Source: Candidatus Methylomirabilota bacterium (GTDB lineage Bacteria; Methylomirabilota; Methylomirabilia; Methylomirabilales; Methylomirabilaceae). From it: a stretch of 12,424 bases of DNA. The notes beneath the pieces are model-generated. The model had not been told where the DNA came from, made no database searches, and saw only the letters and a program-made list of their open reading frames with translations. This document shows, piece by piece, positions 1-7,028 of the stretch (within the stretch, counting starts at the first letter, position 1; each line of letters opens with the position of its first letter). The stretch is taken from assembly GCA_003105305.1 (NCBI GenBank), contig PQAQ01000228.1:1-12424 (forward strand), given 5' to 3'. The translations under genes were made by a program, and so were the position numbers.

Positions 1-12
1 CACCATGGAGAA

Positions 13-32
13 GGTACAGGTCCGCCTGTACC
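13..32 (-). terminator. perfect 8-bp hairpin, possible terminator of a decayed - strand gene
   Basis: GGTACAGG at 13-20 and CCTGTACC at 25-32 form a perfect 8-bp stem around a 4-base loop. It lies just past the stop codon (57-55) of the regulator-like remnant on the - strand, where a terminator would be expected. Neither side has a proper T-run (the - strand continues TTCTCC), so it would be a weak intrinsic terminator. It may be only a structured or protein-binding palindrome. Confidence 0.3.
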
Positions 33-54
33 GCAGCCGAAAAACCGAGTAGAG

Positions 55-300
55 TCACATTCGGCGCGATCGGTCACGAATAAGAACATCCAGCAGGCGA
101 TCAATTCGGTTCAAGAAGCCCCCGTCTTGTCCGACGGACGTTCTGGCTCGGTTTCCTAACCGGTAGATATTACTCTTCTCCACTCCAACCTGACGCATTG
201 CCCAATTCAGGCATGTAACCCGTTAGACTTCACAGATTCCGGCGCTCCAACTATCCGATCACCTTGGAAAGAATTACACACCACTCCTCCAATCGCGTCC
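55..300 (-). pseudogene. possible remnant of the C-terminal end of an NtrC-type sigma-54 regulator
   Basis: Read on the - strand, this stretch gives fragments in different frames that fall in the order expected for the end of a sigma-54 activator. VILS (277-266) is followed after a frame change by GDRI (263-252); together they resemble the VILS-x-GDRI stretch seen after the AAA+ core in this family. Next, 198-160 reads MRQVGVEKSNIYR, which resembles the recognition part of a Fis-type helix-turn-helix (typically ...LGVEKSNLYRKL). The HTH frame then runs to a TGA at 57-55, giving a 47-residue open stretch from the ATG at 198. The spacing between the two fragments is shorter than normal and stops interrupt the rest, so if the reading is right the gene is dead. 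The match rests on short motifs from memory and could be chance. Confidence 0.3.
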
Positions 301-516
301 CCCTACGAGGGTCGCTCAAGACCGGCAGATGTCGCAGGCAGAGGCATACGTGGCTACCGTTAAGAGGTCACACGTTTCTCGAATCAGGACCAAATGTCTG
401 GCATGCCGCTTGCTCCTTCTGCGGAGCACATTGAGAGCGTGAAGGTACAACAGTTGCGCAACGTGAAATAGACACTCCTCATCGCTGACGCGGAATTGCG
501 GAACGGCACGAAGGAT
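301..516. other. apparently non-coding upstream region with no recognisable element
   Basis: I find no convincing coding region, RNA gene or repeat here. It must contain the promoter of the downstream 729-residue gene unless that gene is read from outside the window. No pair of -35 and -10 boxes at proper spacing stands out. Open frames on either strand are short and lack ribosome binding sites. Confidence 0.5.
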
Positions 517-523
517 AAGGAGG
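517..523 (+). promoter_or_regulatory. ribosome binding site fixing the start at 532
   Basis: AAGGAGG lies 8 bases before the ATG at 532. The longer frame could begin at a TTG at 496, but that codon has no such site, so the ATG is the likely start and the 12 upstream codons are leader. Confidence 0.85.
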
Positions 524-531
524 CGACGATT

Positions 532-2721
532 ATGGGGAAGAAATCAGAGGAACAGGCTGTTGCTGAAGCGTCAACGAGCTTGATGTCTGTAACCGTCGAA
601 AAAGAGCGGAGCGAATTCCAGATACTGCTTGCCGGCAATCCCAATTATTTTGGCAATCTTCCCGGGACGCCGTACCGGGTCGTCAAGAAGATCGCCACCA
701 ACACAAAATATGAAGAGTTGAAATGCATCAGCTTTAACCCAAATCTGAATCAGCTGGAAGCAACCATTCATATCAAGCTTCCAAATGGCTATGGCGGCGA
801 TTTATGTCATACGGGTACCGCAGAGTTTGTGCGGTTCTTCATTGACTATGGTAGCGGATGGGAAGATGCGGGGATAGTGACGGTCAACGTTCACAATATT
901 CCCAATATAAAGGACTGTGCCGATAAATCTGACAAGCCGCTGGTCTATGTACTCACTCACCCAATTGAACCGAAGAGAGAGAGTTGTGGTCACCCGGTAC
1001 TACCGAAGGTGCGTGGCATTTTATCCTGGAACGCTGTGCCGCCGGCGGGACCGGCGAACGCGAATTGGCTGCCTGTGTGGGGCAACGTTCTCGACCGCCA
1101 TATTCAGATCAAGCCGCTCCCCCAGCGGACCGTTATCGATTTAGCCCACGCTCTCGGCATTGACCCAAAGATCAAGCTGCCACTGGAGTTAGAGGTTGTC
1201 AAATATACGCCGATCCCATTGCCTGATCCGCCGCCCTTCGCGCTAAAAGATTTGACGCAGCTCTATACGGCTCACGGTTCAGGCGAGAAAGGTGCGAGTA
1301 CGGCCGTCGAGCCGCATCGATTTGCCTTCACGGACGTTCATCCGGTTCTTGCTGGTGGTGCGGTTAACCAACAGATTCTCCTGACGAAGATGGCCGAGTT
1401 CCAAAAGCTGAATCTGAATTGGTCGTCGATTGTCGTTGCCCTAGAAAACACAAAGGGCGATATGGCCTATGAGGAATTGACCTGTCTTGGCCTGGATTAC
1501 AACTGGGAGTGGCTGGTCGGCACCTTCGTCGTAAAGAAACCGACGGGCTATTCCGGAAACCTCTGCAGTAAAGGCAGCACTGAATACGTCACTTTCTGGG
1601 CCGATTGGGACAACACCTGTCAATGGAGTTATGTGGGGACGGCCGCAGTCCCTGTCCATGACATCGCCGCCGTCCCGCCGGACGGACTTCACTATGCCGC
1701 CGTTATGCCGGTAGACCTGAGCGCCCATCGCCAGTCGTGTGAGAAACCCAAGATAGCTCGCGTGCGTGCTGTACTCTCCTGGAACGTTCCGCCATCCAAT
1801 GTCGATCCTGATGCCATCCCGCATTGGGGTAACCGCTTAGACACTCATGTACAAATCAGACCCGGAAGCCCTCTTGAGATTAAACCAAAGATCAGCGTGA
1901 TAGGGGGTATCGGTGTTCCCAATATATTCACCGCGACTACCGGGATGACGAAGCCGTTTGCCCCGTTTGCTGGCTGGGGGCCGGGTGTGTTTGCTGATCC
2001 GTGGGACCATGCGCGCTCGTGTCCATTCGGTGGCGTGATCCATATCGATTCGGCTCCGATCTTCGGACACAAATATAAGCTGTGGGTGCAGAACGTGACC
2101 GCTGGCGGACCGGAGATCCAGCTCACCGACCCGGTCTGGGTGGTCGATAACGATGGAAATAACAGTAACCACATCGCCGGACTGGGCGGAATGTTCGATT
2201 ACCTGCCAGTACAGCAAAATCTATATAGCAGGTTGTACAGTGCCTGGGCGCCTTCTGGAGATGACCTGTGGCAGATCCGATTGGAGTTGTTCACGGGCGG
2301 TGGCGTATTGCTGGGCAGTACTGCCTGGCACCGAGTTCAGACGGATAATACTGCCCCAAGTATTGTCACGAGTCCGCCGACCCTCGACATCCATATTGAG
2401 AGCGGCGGCGACTGCAAGGATTTTATGGTTGGAACGGTTATAAAAGGCCGTTTCGTAGCGCGCGATTCCCACTTCGGATATTATTCGTTGGTGACACTTC
2501 CAGCGAGCATGTCGCCGAATGCCCCTGTGCCAAGCTCGGGTACGTCGCAGACCGCGCCGGCCCCTGGAGACGCGTGGAGTGTGGATACTACCGGCATGTC
2601 GCCGTGCGGCTATGCGATTCTGCTCGAAGTATGGGATCGAAGCATCATTGATAGTCATCCGGGCTCCCACAATTACAACCGTGACGACGTGGGCTTTTGT
2701 TTAAGGGCATCCGGCAAATAA
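532..2721 (+). CDS. large uncharacterised protein with a tandem cysteine-containing beta domain
   Basis: The product is 729 residues; I know no function for it. Visible architecture: a short polar N-terminus (1-30) with no signal peptide, a first domain at about 60-195, a linker with a Pro-rich stretch (225-236), a second copy at about 313-444, then a C-terminal half (about 490-729) that looks like one or two more beta-sandwich domains. Both copies share YEELxC, GYxGxLC, ExVxF, VxVHxI, a later SC, LSWN and WGNxLDxHxQIxP. Three cysteines align between copies (C65/C318, C92/C345, C152/C403). The C-terminal part contains DTTGMSPCGY and ends DDVGFCL. There are no membrane segments and no catalytic motif I recognise. 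From memory, similar LSWN/WGN repeats occur in conserved hypothetical proteins of several phyla. The gene has its own terminator (2741-2770). A binding, structural or adhesive role is inference. Confidence 0.85.
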   Translation: MGKKSEEQAVAEASTSLMSVTVEKERSEFQILLAGNPNYFGNLPGTPYRVVKKIATNTKYEELKCISFNPNLNQLEATIHIKLPNGYGGDLCHTGTAEFVRFFIDYGSGWEDAGIVTVNVHNIPNIKDCADKSDKPLVYVLTHPIEPKRESCGHPVLPKVRGILSWNAVPPAGPANANWLPVWGNVLDRHIQIKPLPQRTVIDLAHALGIDPKIKLPLELEVVKYTPIPLPDPPPFALKDLTQLYTAHGSGEKGASTAVEPHRFAFTDVHPVLAGGAVNQQILLTKMAEFQKLNLNWSSIVVALENTKGDMAYEELTCLGLDYNWEWLVGTFVVKKPTGYSGNLCSKGSTEYVTFWADWDNTCQWSYVGTAAVPVHDIAAVPPDGLHYAAVMPVDLSAHRQSCEKPKIARVRAVLSWNVPPSNVDPDAIPHWGNRLDTHVQIRPGSPLEIKPKISVIGGIGVPNIFTATTGMTKPFAPFAGWGPGVFADPWDHARSCPFGGVIHIDSAPIFGHKYKLWVQNVTAGGPEIQLTDPVWVVDNDGNNSNHIAGLGGMFDYLPVQQNLYSRLYSAWAPSGDDLWQIRLELFTGGGVLLGSTAWHRVQTDNTAPSIVTSPPTLDIHIESGGDCKDFMVGTVIKGRFVARDSHFGYYSLVTLPASMSPNAPVPSSGTSQTAPAPGDAWSVDTTGMSPCGYAILLEVWDRSIIDSHPGSHNYNRDDVGFCLRASGK
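709..1863 (+). repeat. internal protein-level duplication, copies at 709-1116 and 1468-1863
   Basis: The two segments encode residues 60-195 and 313-444 of the 729-residue protein. They match along their whole length, from YEELxC at the start to the HxQIxP end, with the same order of GYxGxLC, VxVHxI, LSWN and WGN motifs. The DNA has diverged well beyond simple recent copying, so the duplication is old. The offset between copies is about 250 residues, leaving a linker of about 117 residues between them. Confidence 0.85.
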
Positions 2722-2740
2722 TCAGGCGCCGAACAAAAGA

Positions 2741-2770
2741 AAAACGGACAAGGAATACCTTGTCCGTTTT
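2741..2770 (+). terminator. Rho-independent terminator, probably working both ways
   Basis: AAAACGGACAAGG (2741-2753) pairs perfectly with CCTTGTCCGTTTT (2758-2770) around an AATA loop. It starts 19 bases after the stop of the 729-residue gene. The A-rich flank before it and the TTTT at its end give a U-tract in either direction; read on the - strand the T-rich tail is actually longer. It separates the first large gene from the next two genes. Confidence 0.85.
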
Positions 2771-2782
2771 AAGAGCCTTCGC

Positions 2783-2812
2783 CCACGTGAGGAAAGTAAA
2801 CTGTTCACGTGG
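2783..2812. promoter_or_regulatory. paired CACGTG palindromes, candidate operator
   Basis: CCACGTGA (2783-2790) and TCACGTGG (2805-2812) are exact inverted copies 14 bases apart. Each core, CACGTG, is itself a palindrome, and the centres are 22 bp apart, about two helical turns, which suits side-by-side dimer binding on one DNA face. A further related ACGTGA lies at 2835-2840. The site sits between the terminator and the 88-residue gene, where regulation of that gene would act. Function is inferred from geometry only. Confidence 0.4.
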
Positions 2813-2884
2813 AGAGGAGTCAATCCCAGAGTTACGTGATGGGCACGCTCGAAAGCGATTGCCATATCAGTTCATCGGCCAAAT

Positions 2885-2889
2885 GGAGG
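2885..2889 (+). promoter_or_regulatory. ribosome binding site favouring the GTG start at 2895
   Basis: GGAGG ends 5 bases before the GTG at 2895. An in-frame ATG at 2883 overlaps this site and so cannot use it. Still earlier ATGs in the frame would place the coding region across the terminator at 2741-2770, which argues against them. Confidence 0.7.
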
Positions 2890-2894
2890 TTCCT

Positions 2895-3161
2895 GTGGGT
2901 AATAGTTCCTCAAAACGAAAAGGCCAACCCACCGAGAAGAAAGACCTTGTTCTGACGCCCGGTGGTTGGCGGCCGAAATCGAAGACTTTTAAGGTCGAAC
3001 CCGGTCATCACATCGAAGTTCAAGACGGGCGGCTGAAAGTGATCCACACAGCAACCGGCAAGGTCGTTGCCGATCTGGGCGAGGTACCGAAGCAGGTCGT
3101 CGGGAAGGTAGAAGCCGGCCGACCAATGAAAAAAGCAAGACGCCCAAAACAAGCGGAGTGA
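2895..3161 (+). CDS. 88-residue stand-alone copy of the LTPGG module
   Basis: The GTG start gives 88 residues: a Ser/Lys-rich tip (1-16), a conserved core from L18 to P65, then a basic tail ending in GRPMK, KARR and KQAE. The core contains LVLTPGG, RPKSK, VEPGHHI, GRL, HT, and VV-x-DLG. It aligns without gaps to residues 18-65 of the 1,059-residue protein encoded next, with 31 of 48 positions identical, and GRPMK recurs after it in both. Even the distance from the start to the core is the same. There is no signal peptide, membrane segment or cysteine. The gene lies 95 bases upstream of its large relative on the same strand and is probably co-transcribed with it. Function is unknown; a free copy of a tag, adaptor or chaperone-like module is an inference. 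Confidence 0.75.
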   Translation: MGNSSSKRKGQPTEKKDLVLTPGGWRPKSKTFKVEPGHHIEVQDGRLKVIHTATGKVVADLGEVPKQVVGKVEAGRPMKKARRPKQAE

Positions 3162-3256
3162 ATTTACCGATATGATTGCGCCGACACCTACATAAGAGAC
3201 TAACCTTAAGCAATCGACAAATGTAAAAGAGAACGAGACAAAGCAAGGAGGAAACA

Positions 3257-6200
3257 ATGAATAAGAAACCACCGAGACCTAACACTCACCGCCATGACAA
3301 CGAAGAACTCGTCCTCACTCCGGGCGGCTTGAGACCGAAGTCCAAAGTGCACTTTGTTGAACCGGGCCACCATATCAGCGGAGAAGGGGGGAGACTCACC
3401 ATTGTGCACACGGATTCGGGTAGGGTCGTTAAGGATCTTGGATTCCTCCCAAGGGCGCCCTTGGAAGCGGAGAGGAAACCGGGTAGACCCATGAAGATCG
3501 CCGAAAGGAGGAAGGGGCCCTCCGCTCCGATCGCCCCCATGCCCGTCACCCCCGCGCCGATTACCGATGGGTGGATCGTCTACTCGGGGTGGACGAATGG
3601 GTCTGGCAACCCGATCAGCTATTTCAAGACCCGTTGGACCGTTCCTCCCAATCCCGCAACCGACAACGGCCAAACGGTCTTTCTGTTTAACGGCATCCAG
3701 AGCTTTGGCGCTGACGTATTCATCCTGCAGCCCGTCCTTCAGTGGGGTTCTTCAGCTGCCGGTGGAGGCAGCTACTGGTCCATTACAAACTGGTACGTCG
3801 GTTCGGAAGGGACCGCGCTTTATGGGCCGCTGATTCAGGTGAATCCCGGCGATGTCCTTGAAGGAATCATGACCCTTACCGGACAAACCGGTGCCAACTT
3901 CAACTACCTCTCCTTATTCACCGGACACCCGACTGCCGATCTGGCAGTTAATAACGTCCCCGAACTCACCTGGGCGAATGAAACCCTCGAGTGCTACGAT
4001 TTTAAGGCTTTTACAGACTACCCCGATACTGCCTTGACCGCCTTTCACGATATTGAGATCCGACTCAGAACCTCCACGACCCCCTTCACGGAAGCACAGG
4101 CAACGATCAACTGGATGGCCAACAACGATGTCACCGACAACGGCCAGCAATGCCTTATCGTGAGCAACGATTCGCCTGGGGGCGACGTGTACCTCTATTA
4201 TAAAAGCATCTCGCAGGAGATGTACTTCGTGAATGATAAGAGCACGTTCGGAAAAGACGAAGTCACCGATGTGATCGATGATTCGGGGGGGACGTTCTCA
4301 AACGCTTTCTATCTCATGCTTGAAGGATATACGATCGATCAGCTCACGATCGACCAGCCGACTTCACTGGCACCCATCTTATCGGGTGCGTTCAAGACCA
4401 TGCCTGGCGTCACGATCACACCAAACAGCTCAAGTCCAGAGTATGAACTCCCGGGCGACCCCTACACTCCACAGCGGATCCGATTCCCGTACGATGTACA
4501 GTTTACATCCGCAGTGCTGACCGCTTTTCCCAACGCGGGCGATCCCCCATCTCAGAAAGTTCTGGCCGCAACGATGAATATCGGCGCGGCCAGCGAATCC
4601 GCTTTGGCGTTGTTCGAACTCGTTTCCGGCGCCGATCCATATTTCACTGACATCGATCCGTCGCAGGATAACGTCTTCTGGCTCAGTCAGGACCTGCGCG
4701 TCTTCAGCGCTGCGCCGGCCATCAACAATGTGCCTGTCCCTGGAGGCCCAACCTTCAGCACCGACAGCATTGCCGGTGCGTACAGCTATATTCAAAGCCT
4801 CCTGACGCACCTAAATACCAATTATAAGAATCCTTCGGGTACCGATCCCTTTACATCCCTTCTTCCCGGTCAGGCCGGGGCGCTCACGGGTGATTCGTCC
4901 GTCACGCCAATTACCGTCGGCTTCGGTTTTCCCCCCGTCATTGGCGTGACCTACAATTTCGCGATTGCAAGGGTGCGTCTCAGGGGTTCAGCGGGACCAT
5001 CGGGTGCAGCACACAACGTGAAGGTCTTCTTCAGACTGTGGAGCACACAGTCGGCGGATACCGACTATCACCCCGAATCAACATATCTGAGCAACCTTGA
5101 CTCGAATGGACTGCCTGATTCTCCACTGCCTGCAGTCGATAGTCATACGATACCTTTCTTCGCCACAGGCAACAGCCCGAATTTCAGCGACGCGAACAAT
5201 CCGGAATACGGCGCATCGGGGGTGAACAACCGGACGATCCAGATCGACTCCGGCGACGGCGTCTGGGCGTACTTCGGATGTTTCTTGAATGTGTACGATA
5301 GTTCCAACATCGTCAATGGTTCGCCGGTGCAAGCGTTGCTCAACGGCACGCACCACTGCATCGTAGCGCAGATCGCATACGATGATGCGCCAATCGTCAA
5401 TGCCAACGGCGTGACGATGAGTCCAGAAAACTCCGACAAGCTGGCCCAACGCAATCTGCAAATCACCCACTCTGCCAATCCCGGCGTAGTGGATACACAC
5501 AGAATACCGCAGACGTTTGATCTCCGCCCAAGCAGGCCCGTGTCCCCGATGTCTGGCGCTCTACTCGATTATCCGGATGAGCTGATGATCAACTGGGGCA
5601 ACACGCCCGAAGGGAGTACTGCTAGCATCTACTGGCCTCAGATCGATACGACGCAGGTCGTTAGCCTAGCCTCAAAGCTTTACAATACACACCTTCTCAC
5701 GGCACCGAACCACAGCACCGTACAATGCAAGGTAACGAGAGGGATTACATATATCCCCATTCCTACGGGGGCAGGTGAAAACTTCGCGGGACTCTTCACT
5801 CTTGATCTACCTGCGACAGTAGTGAAAGGGCAAGAGTTCAATATCATCGTCCGACGGATTACCACGAGACAGAGCCGAGAGAAGGAGGTCACCGTAAAAC
5901 GTGACATCCTTGCGGCTGCGGCCGTGGATACTAACCGAAAGTGGATGCGAAATTGGCGGTATGTAGTAGGAGCGTTCCAGGTAAAGATTCCCGTTAGCGC
6001 AAAGGAGGCCATCCTCTTCCAAGAACAGAATACACTCGCGGTACTAAAGTGGAGGCTTGAGGCGATGGTGCCGTCGAATAGATGGTACCCAGTGCTGAAG
6101 CGCTACATTGATTACGTGGCAGCAAGGGTCGATGGTCTTGGTGGAAACGCAGCGGAAATCAAGCCTTCACTCGAAGGCGTTTCCGTGAGAAAGACGATTA

Positions 6201-6436
6201 GGGATGAGCGCAAGTACACTGGTAGAGTCTGCGAAGTCGTCTACGATTGTTTCGGGGCCTTCGAGGGATTTGTACTTTCAGCGTGCTGCACGGAGAAGCA
6301 CGTATTCCGAAGTCGAGAAAAGGGAATTGGTGAAATTGCCCTGCACGCTTGCAAGGAACGGTTGACCGTTTCGGTTTGGGTCGATGCGAGGAAGAAGCCA
6401 GAGGTGATCTGCAAGGTCATTGTCGAATGCAGCTAA
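3257..6436 (+). CDS. 1,059-residue multidomain protein: LTPGG module, G1-peptidase-like domain, conserved uncharacterised body
   Basis: The ATG follows AAGGAGG by 5 bases. Residues 18-65 are the same module as the 88-residue neighbour, followed by a Pro/Lys-rich linker (66-103). Residues about 104-316 resemble the concanavalin-like fold of glutamic peptidases (family G1/A4): WxVYSGW, WTVPP, ILQ (Q158), NWYV, IQVNPGD, then ANETLE (E242, E245). In scytalidoglutamic peptidase the catalytic pair is Q53/E136, 83 apart; Q158 to E242 is 84. Activity is unproven and a lectin-like role is possible. Residues about 400-975 match, from memory, a conserved uncharacterised bacterial family (FAIARVRLRG, VFFRLW, YFGCFL, SDKLAQRNLQITHSANPG, DELMINWGN, GQEFNIIVRR, RWYPVLKRY). 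Residues 985-1059 form a small module (YTGRV, FGAFEGF, FRSREK, KERL) seen at the ends of other hypothetical proteins. There is no signal peptide or membrane segment. Confidence 0.8.
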   Translation: MNKKPPRPNTHRHDNEELVLTPGGLRPKSKVHFVEPGHHISGEGGRLTIVHTDSGRVVKDLGFLPRAPLEAERKPGRPMKIAERRKGPSAPIAPMPVTPAPITDGWIVYSGWTNGSGNPISYFKTRWTVPPNPATDNGQTVFLFNGIQSFGADVFILQPVLQWGSSAAGGGSYWSITNWYVGSEGTALYGPLIQVNPGDVLEGIMTLTGQTGANFNYLSLFTGHPTADLAVNNVPELTWANETLECYDFKAFTDYPDTALTAFHDIEIRLRTSTTPFTEAQATINWMANNDVTDNGQQCLIVSNDSPGGDVYLYYKSISQEMYFVNDKSTFGKDEVTDVIDDSGGTFSNAFYLMLEGYTIDQLTIDQPTSLAPILSGAFKTMPGVTITPNSSSPEYELPGDPYTPQRIRFPYDVQFTSAVLTAFPNAGDPPSQKVLAATMNIGAASESALALFELVSGADPYFTDIDPSQDNVFWLSQDLRVFSAAPAINNVPVPGGPTFSTDSIAGAYSYIQSLLTHLNTNYKNPSGTDPFTSLLPGQAGALTGDSSVTPITVGFGFPPVIGVTYNFAIARVRLRGSAGPSGAAHNVKVFFRLWSTQSADTDYHPESTYLSNLDSNGLPDSPLPAVDSHTIPFFATGNSPNFSDANNPEYGASGVNNRTIQIDSGDGVWAYFGCFLNVYDSSNIVNGSPVQALLNGTHHCIVAQIAYDDAPIVNANGVTMSPENSDKLAQRNLQITHSANPGVVDTHRIPQTFDLRPSRPVSPMSGALLDYPDELMINWGNTPEGSTASIYWPQIDTTQVVSLASKLYNTHLLTAPNHSTVQCKVTRGITYIPIPTGAGENFAGLFTLDLPATVVKGQEFNIIVRRITTRQSREKEVTVKRDILAAAAVDTNRKWMRNWRYVVGAFQVKIPVSAKEAILFQEQNTLAVLKWRLEAMVPSNRWYPVLKRYIDYVAARVDGLGGNAAEIKPSLEGVSVRKTIRDERKYTGRVCEVVYDCFGAFEGFVLSACCTEKHVFRSREKGIGEIALHACKERLTVSVWVDARKKPEVICKVIVECS

Positions 6437-6490
6437 GACGGCGCAGCGGCCTGAAATGGATTGCATCGCACGTTGCCTAGTGCGGCCTAA

Positions 6491-6534
6491 CCGGTTGCAG
6501 CGGATGGCGCTAAAGTGCGCCACCGCTGGACCGG
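6491..6534. other. long imperfect hairpin between the accessory and housekeeping blocks
   Basis: CCGGT (6491-6495), CAGCGG (6498-6503) and TGGCGC (6505-6510) pair with GCGCCA (6517-6522), CCGCTG (6523-6528) and ACCGG (6530-6534). This makes 17 base pairs with one bulged A, a small internal loop and a 6-base TAAAGT tip. No T-run follows on either side, so it is not a standard terminator, though it sits between the ends of two converging genes and may slow or stop both transcripts. A mobile-element end or folded recombination site is another possibility. The rest of 6437-6629 shows nothing recognisable. Confidence 0.5.
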
Positions 6535-6629
6535 AACATTATGCGGCTTGAGTCCCGGTCGTTCGCATCATATCACCGAGGTCCGTCTGCAGCGTCTGGC
6601 GTGGCGCAGGGGACGCACAGAGCCGAAAC

Positions 6630-7013
6630 TTACATTGTCGTCGCCACGAGATCGATTTCGACGCCGGCGCTGCGAGGCAGGTTGGCGACGCCGACCGTGG
6701 AGCGGGCGGGCTTGACCTGACCCAGATACTCGGCATAGACCTCGTTCATCTTCGCGAAGTTATTCAGATCGGTCAGGTAGACCGTCGCTTTGATGACATG
6801 ATTGAGGGAGCTTCCCCCGGCCTCCAGGACCGCCTTGAGATTGTCCAGGACCTGGCGCGTCTGAGCCGAAATATCGCCATCAATCAGCGCTCCGGTGGCC
6901 GGGTCGAGCGCGATCTGGCCGGATGTGAAGAGCAGGCCATTGCATGCGATGGCCTGCTCGTATGGTCCAATTGCCTTCGGTGCCTTCTCAGTGTTGACCG
7001 CCTCACGTGGCAT
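6630..7013 (-). CDS. ridA: RidA family reactive intermediate (enamine/imine) deaminase
   Basis: The product is 127 residues, the normal length for the RidA/YjgF/UK114 family. These cytosolic homotrimers hydrolyse reactive 2-aminoacrylate and similar enamines released by PLP enzymes such as threonine dehydratase. Visible family marks: APKAIGPYEQA (11-21) with Y18, LLFTSGQIALDPATG (27-41), TRQVLDNLKAVLEAGG (52-67), VIKATVYLTDL (73-83), and ARSTVGVANLP (103-113). R104 corresponds to the substrate-binding Arg105 of E. coli RidA, and E119 to its Glu120. GAGGAGG at 7019-7025 lies 5 bases before the ATG. The gene starts 15 bases after the uvrC stop on the same strand, so it is almost certainly in the same transcript. 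The pairing with a repair gene has no obvious metabolic logic. Confidence 0.95.
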   Translation of the reverse strand: MPREAVNTEKAPKAIGPYEQAIACNGLLFTSGQIALDPATGALIDGDISAQTRQVLDNLKAVLEAGGSSLNHVIKATVYLTDLNNFAKMNEVYAEYLGQVKPARSTVGVANLPRSAGVEIDLVATTM

Positions 7014-7028
7014 TCGTTCCTCCTCATT

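Noticed and set aside
496-531. TTG at 496 as start of the first large gene
   Set aside because: The strong AAGGAGG at 517-523 is placed for the ATG at 532, and the 12 extra codons show nothing conserved.
1441-2217. Minus-strand open frames of 109-127 residues under the first large gene
   Set aside because: They overlap each other and the + strand gene, and none has a recognisable domain or ribosome binding site.
2697-2894. Longer 154-residue version of the 88-residue gene starting at 2697
   Set aside because: It would overlap the end of the previous gene and run through the terminator and CACGTG pair; its extra N-terminus has no likeness to the neighbour, whereas the 88-residue form matches in start-to-module distance.
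6486-6492. GCCTAAC resembles the left core (RYYYAAC) of an integron attC site next to a bulged hairpin
   Set aside because: No matching GTTRRRY core occurs on the far side of the hairpin, there is no integrase gene, and the flanking genes are not cassette-like.
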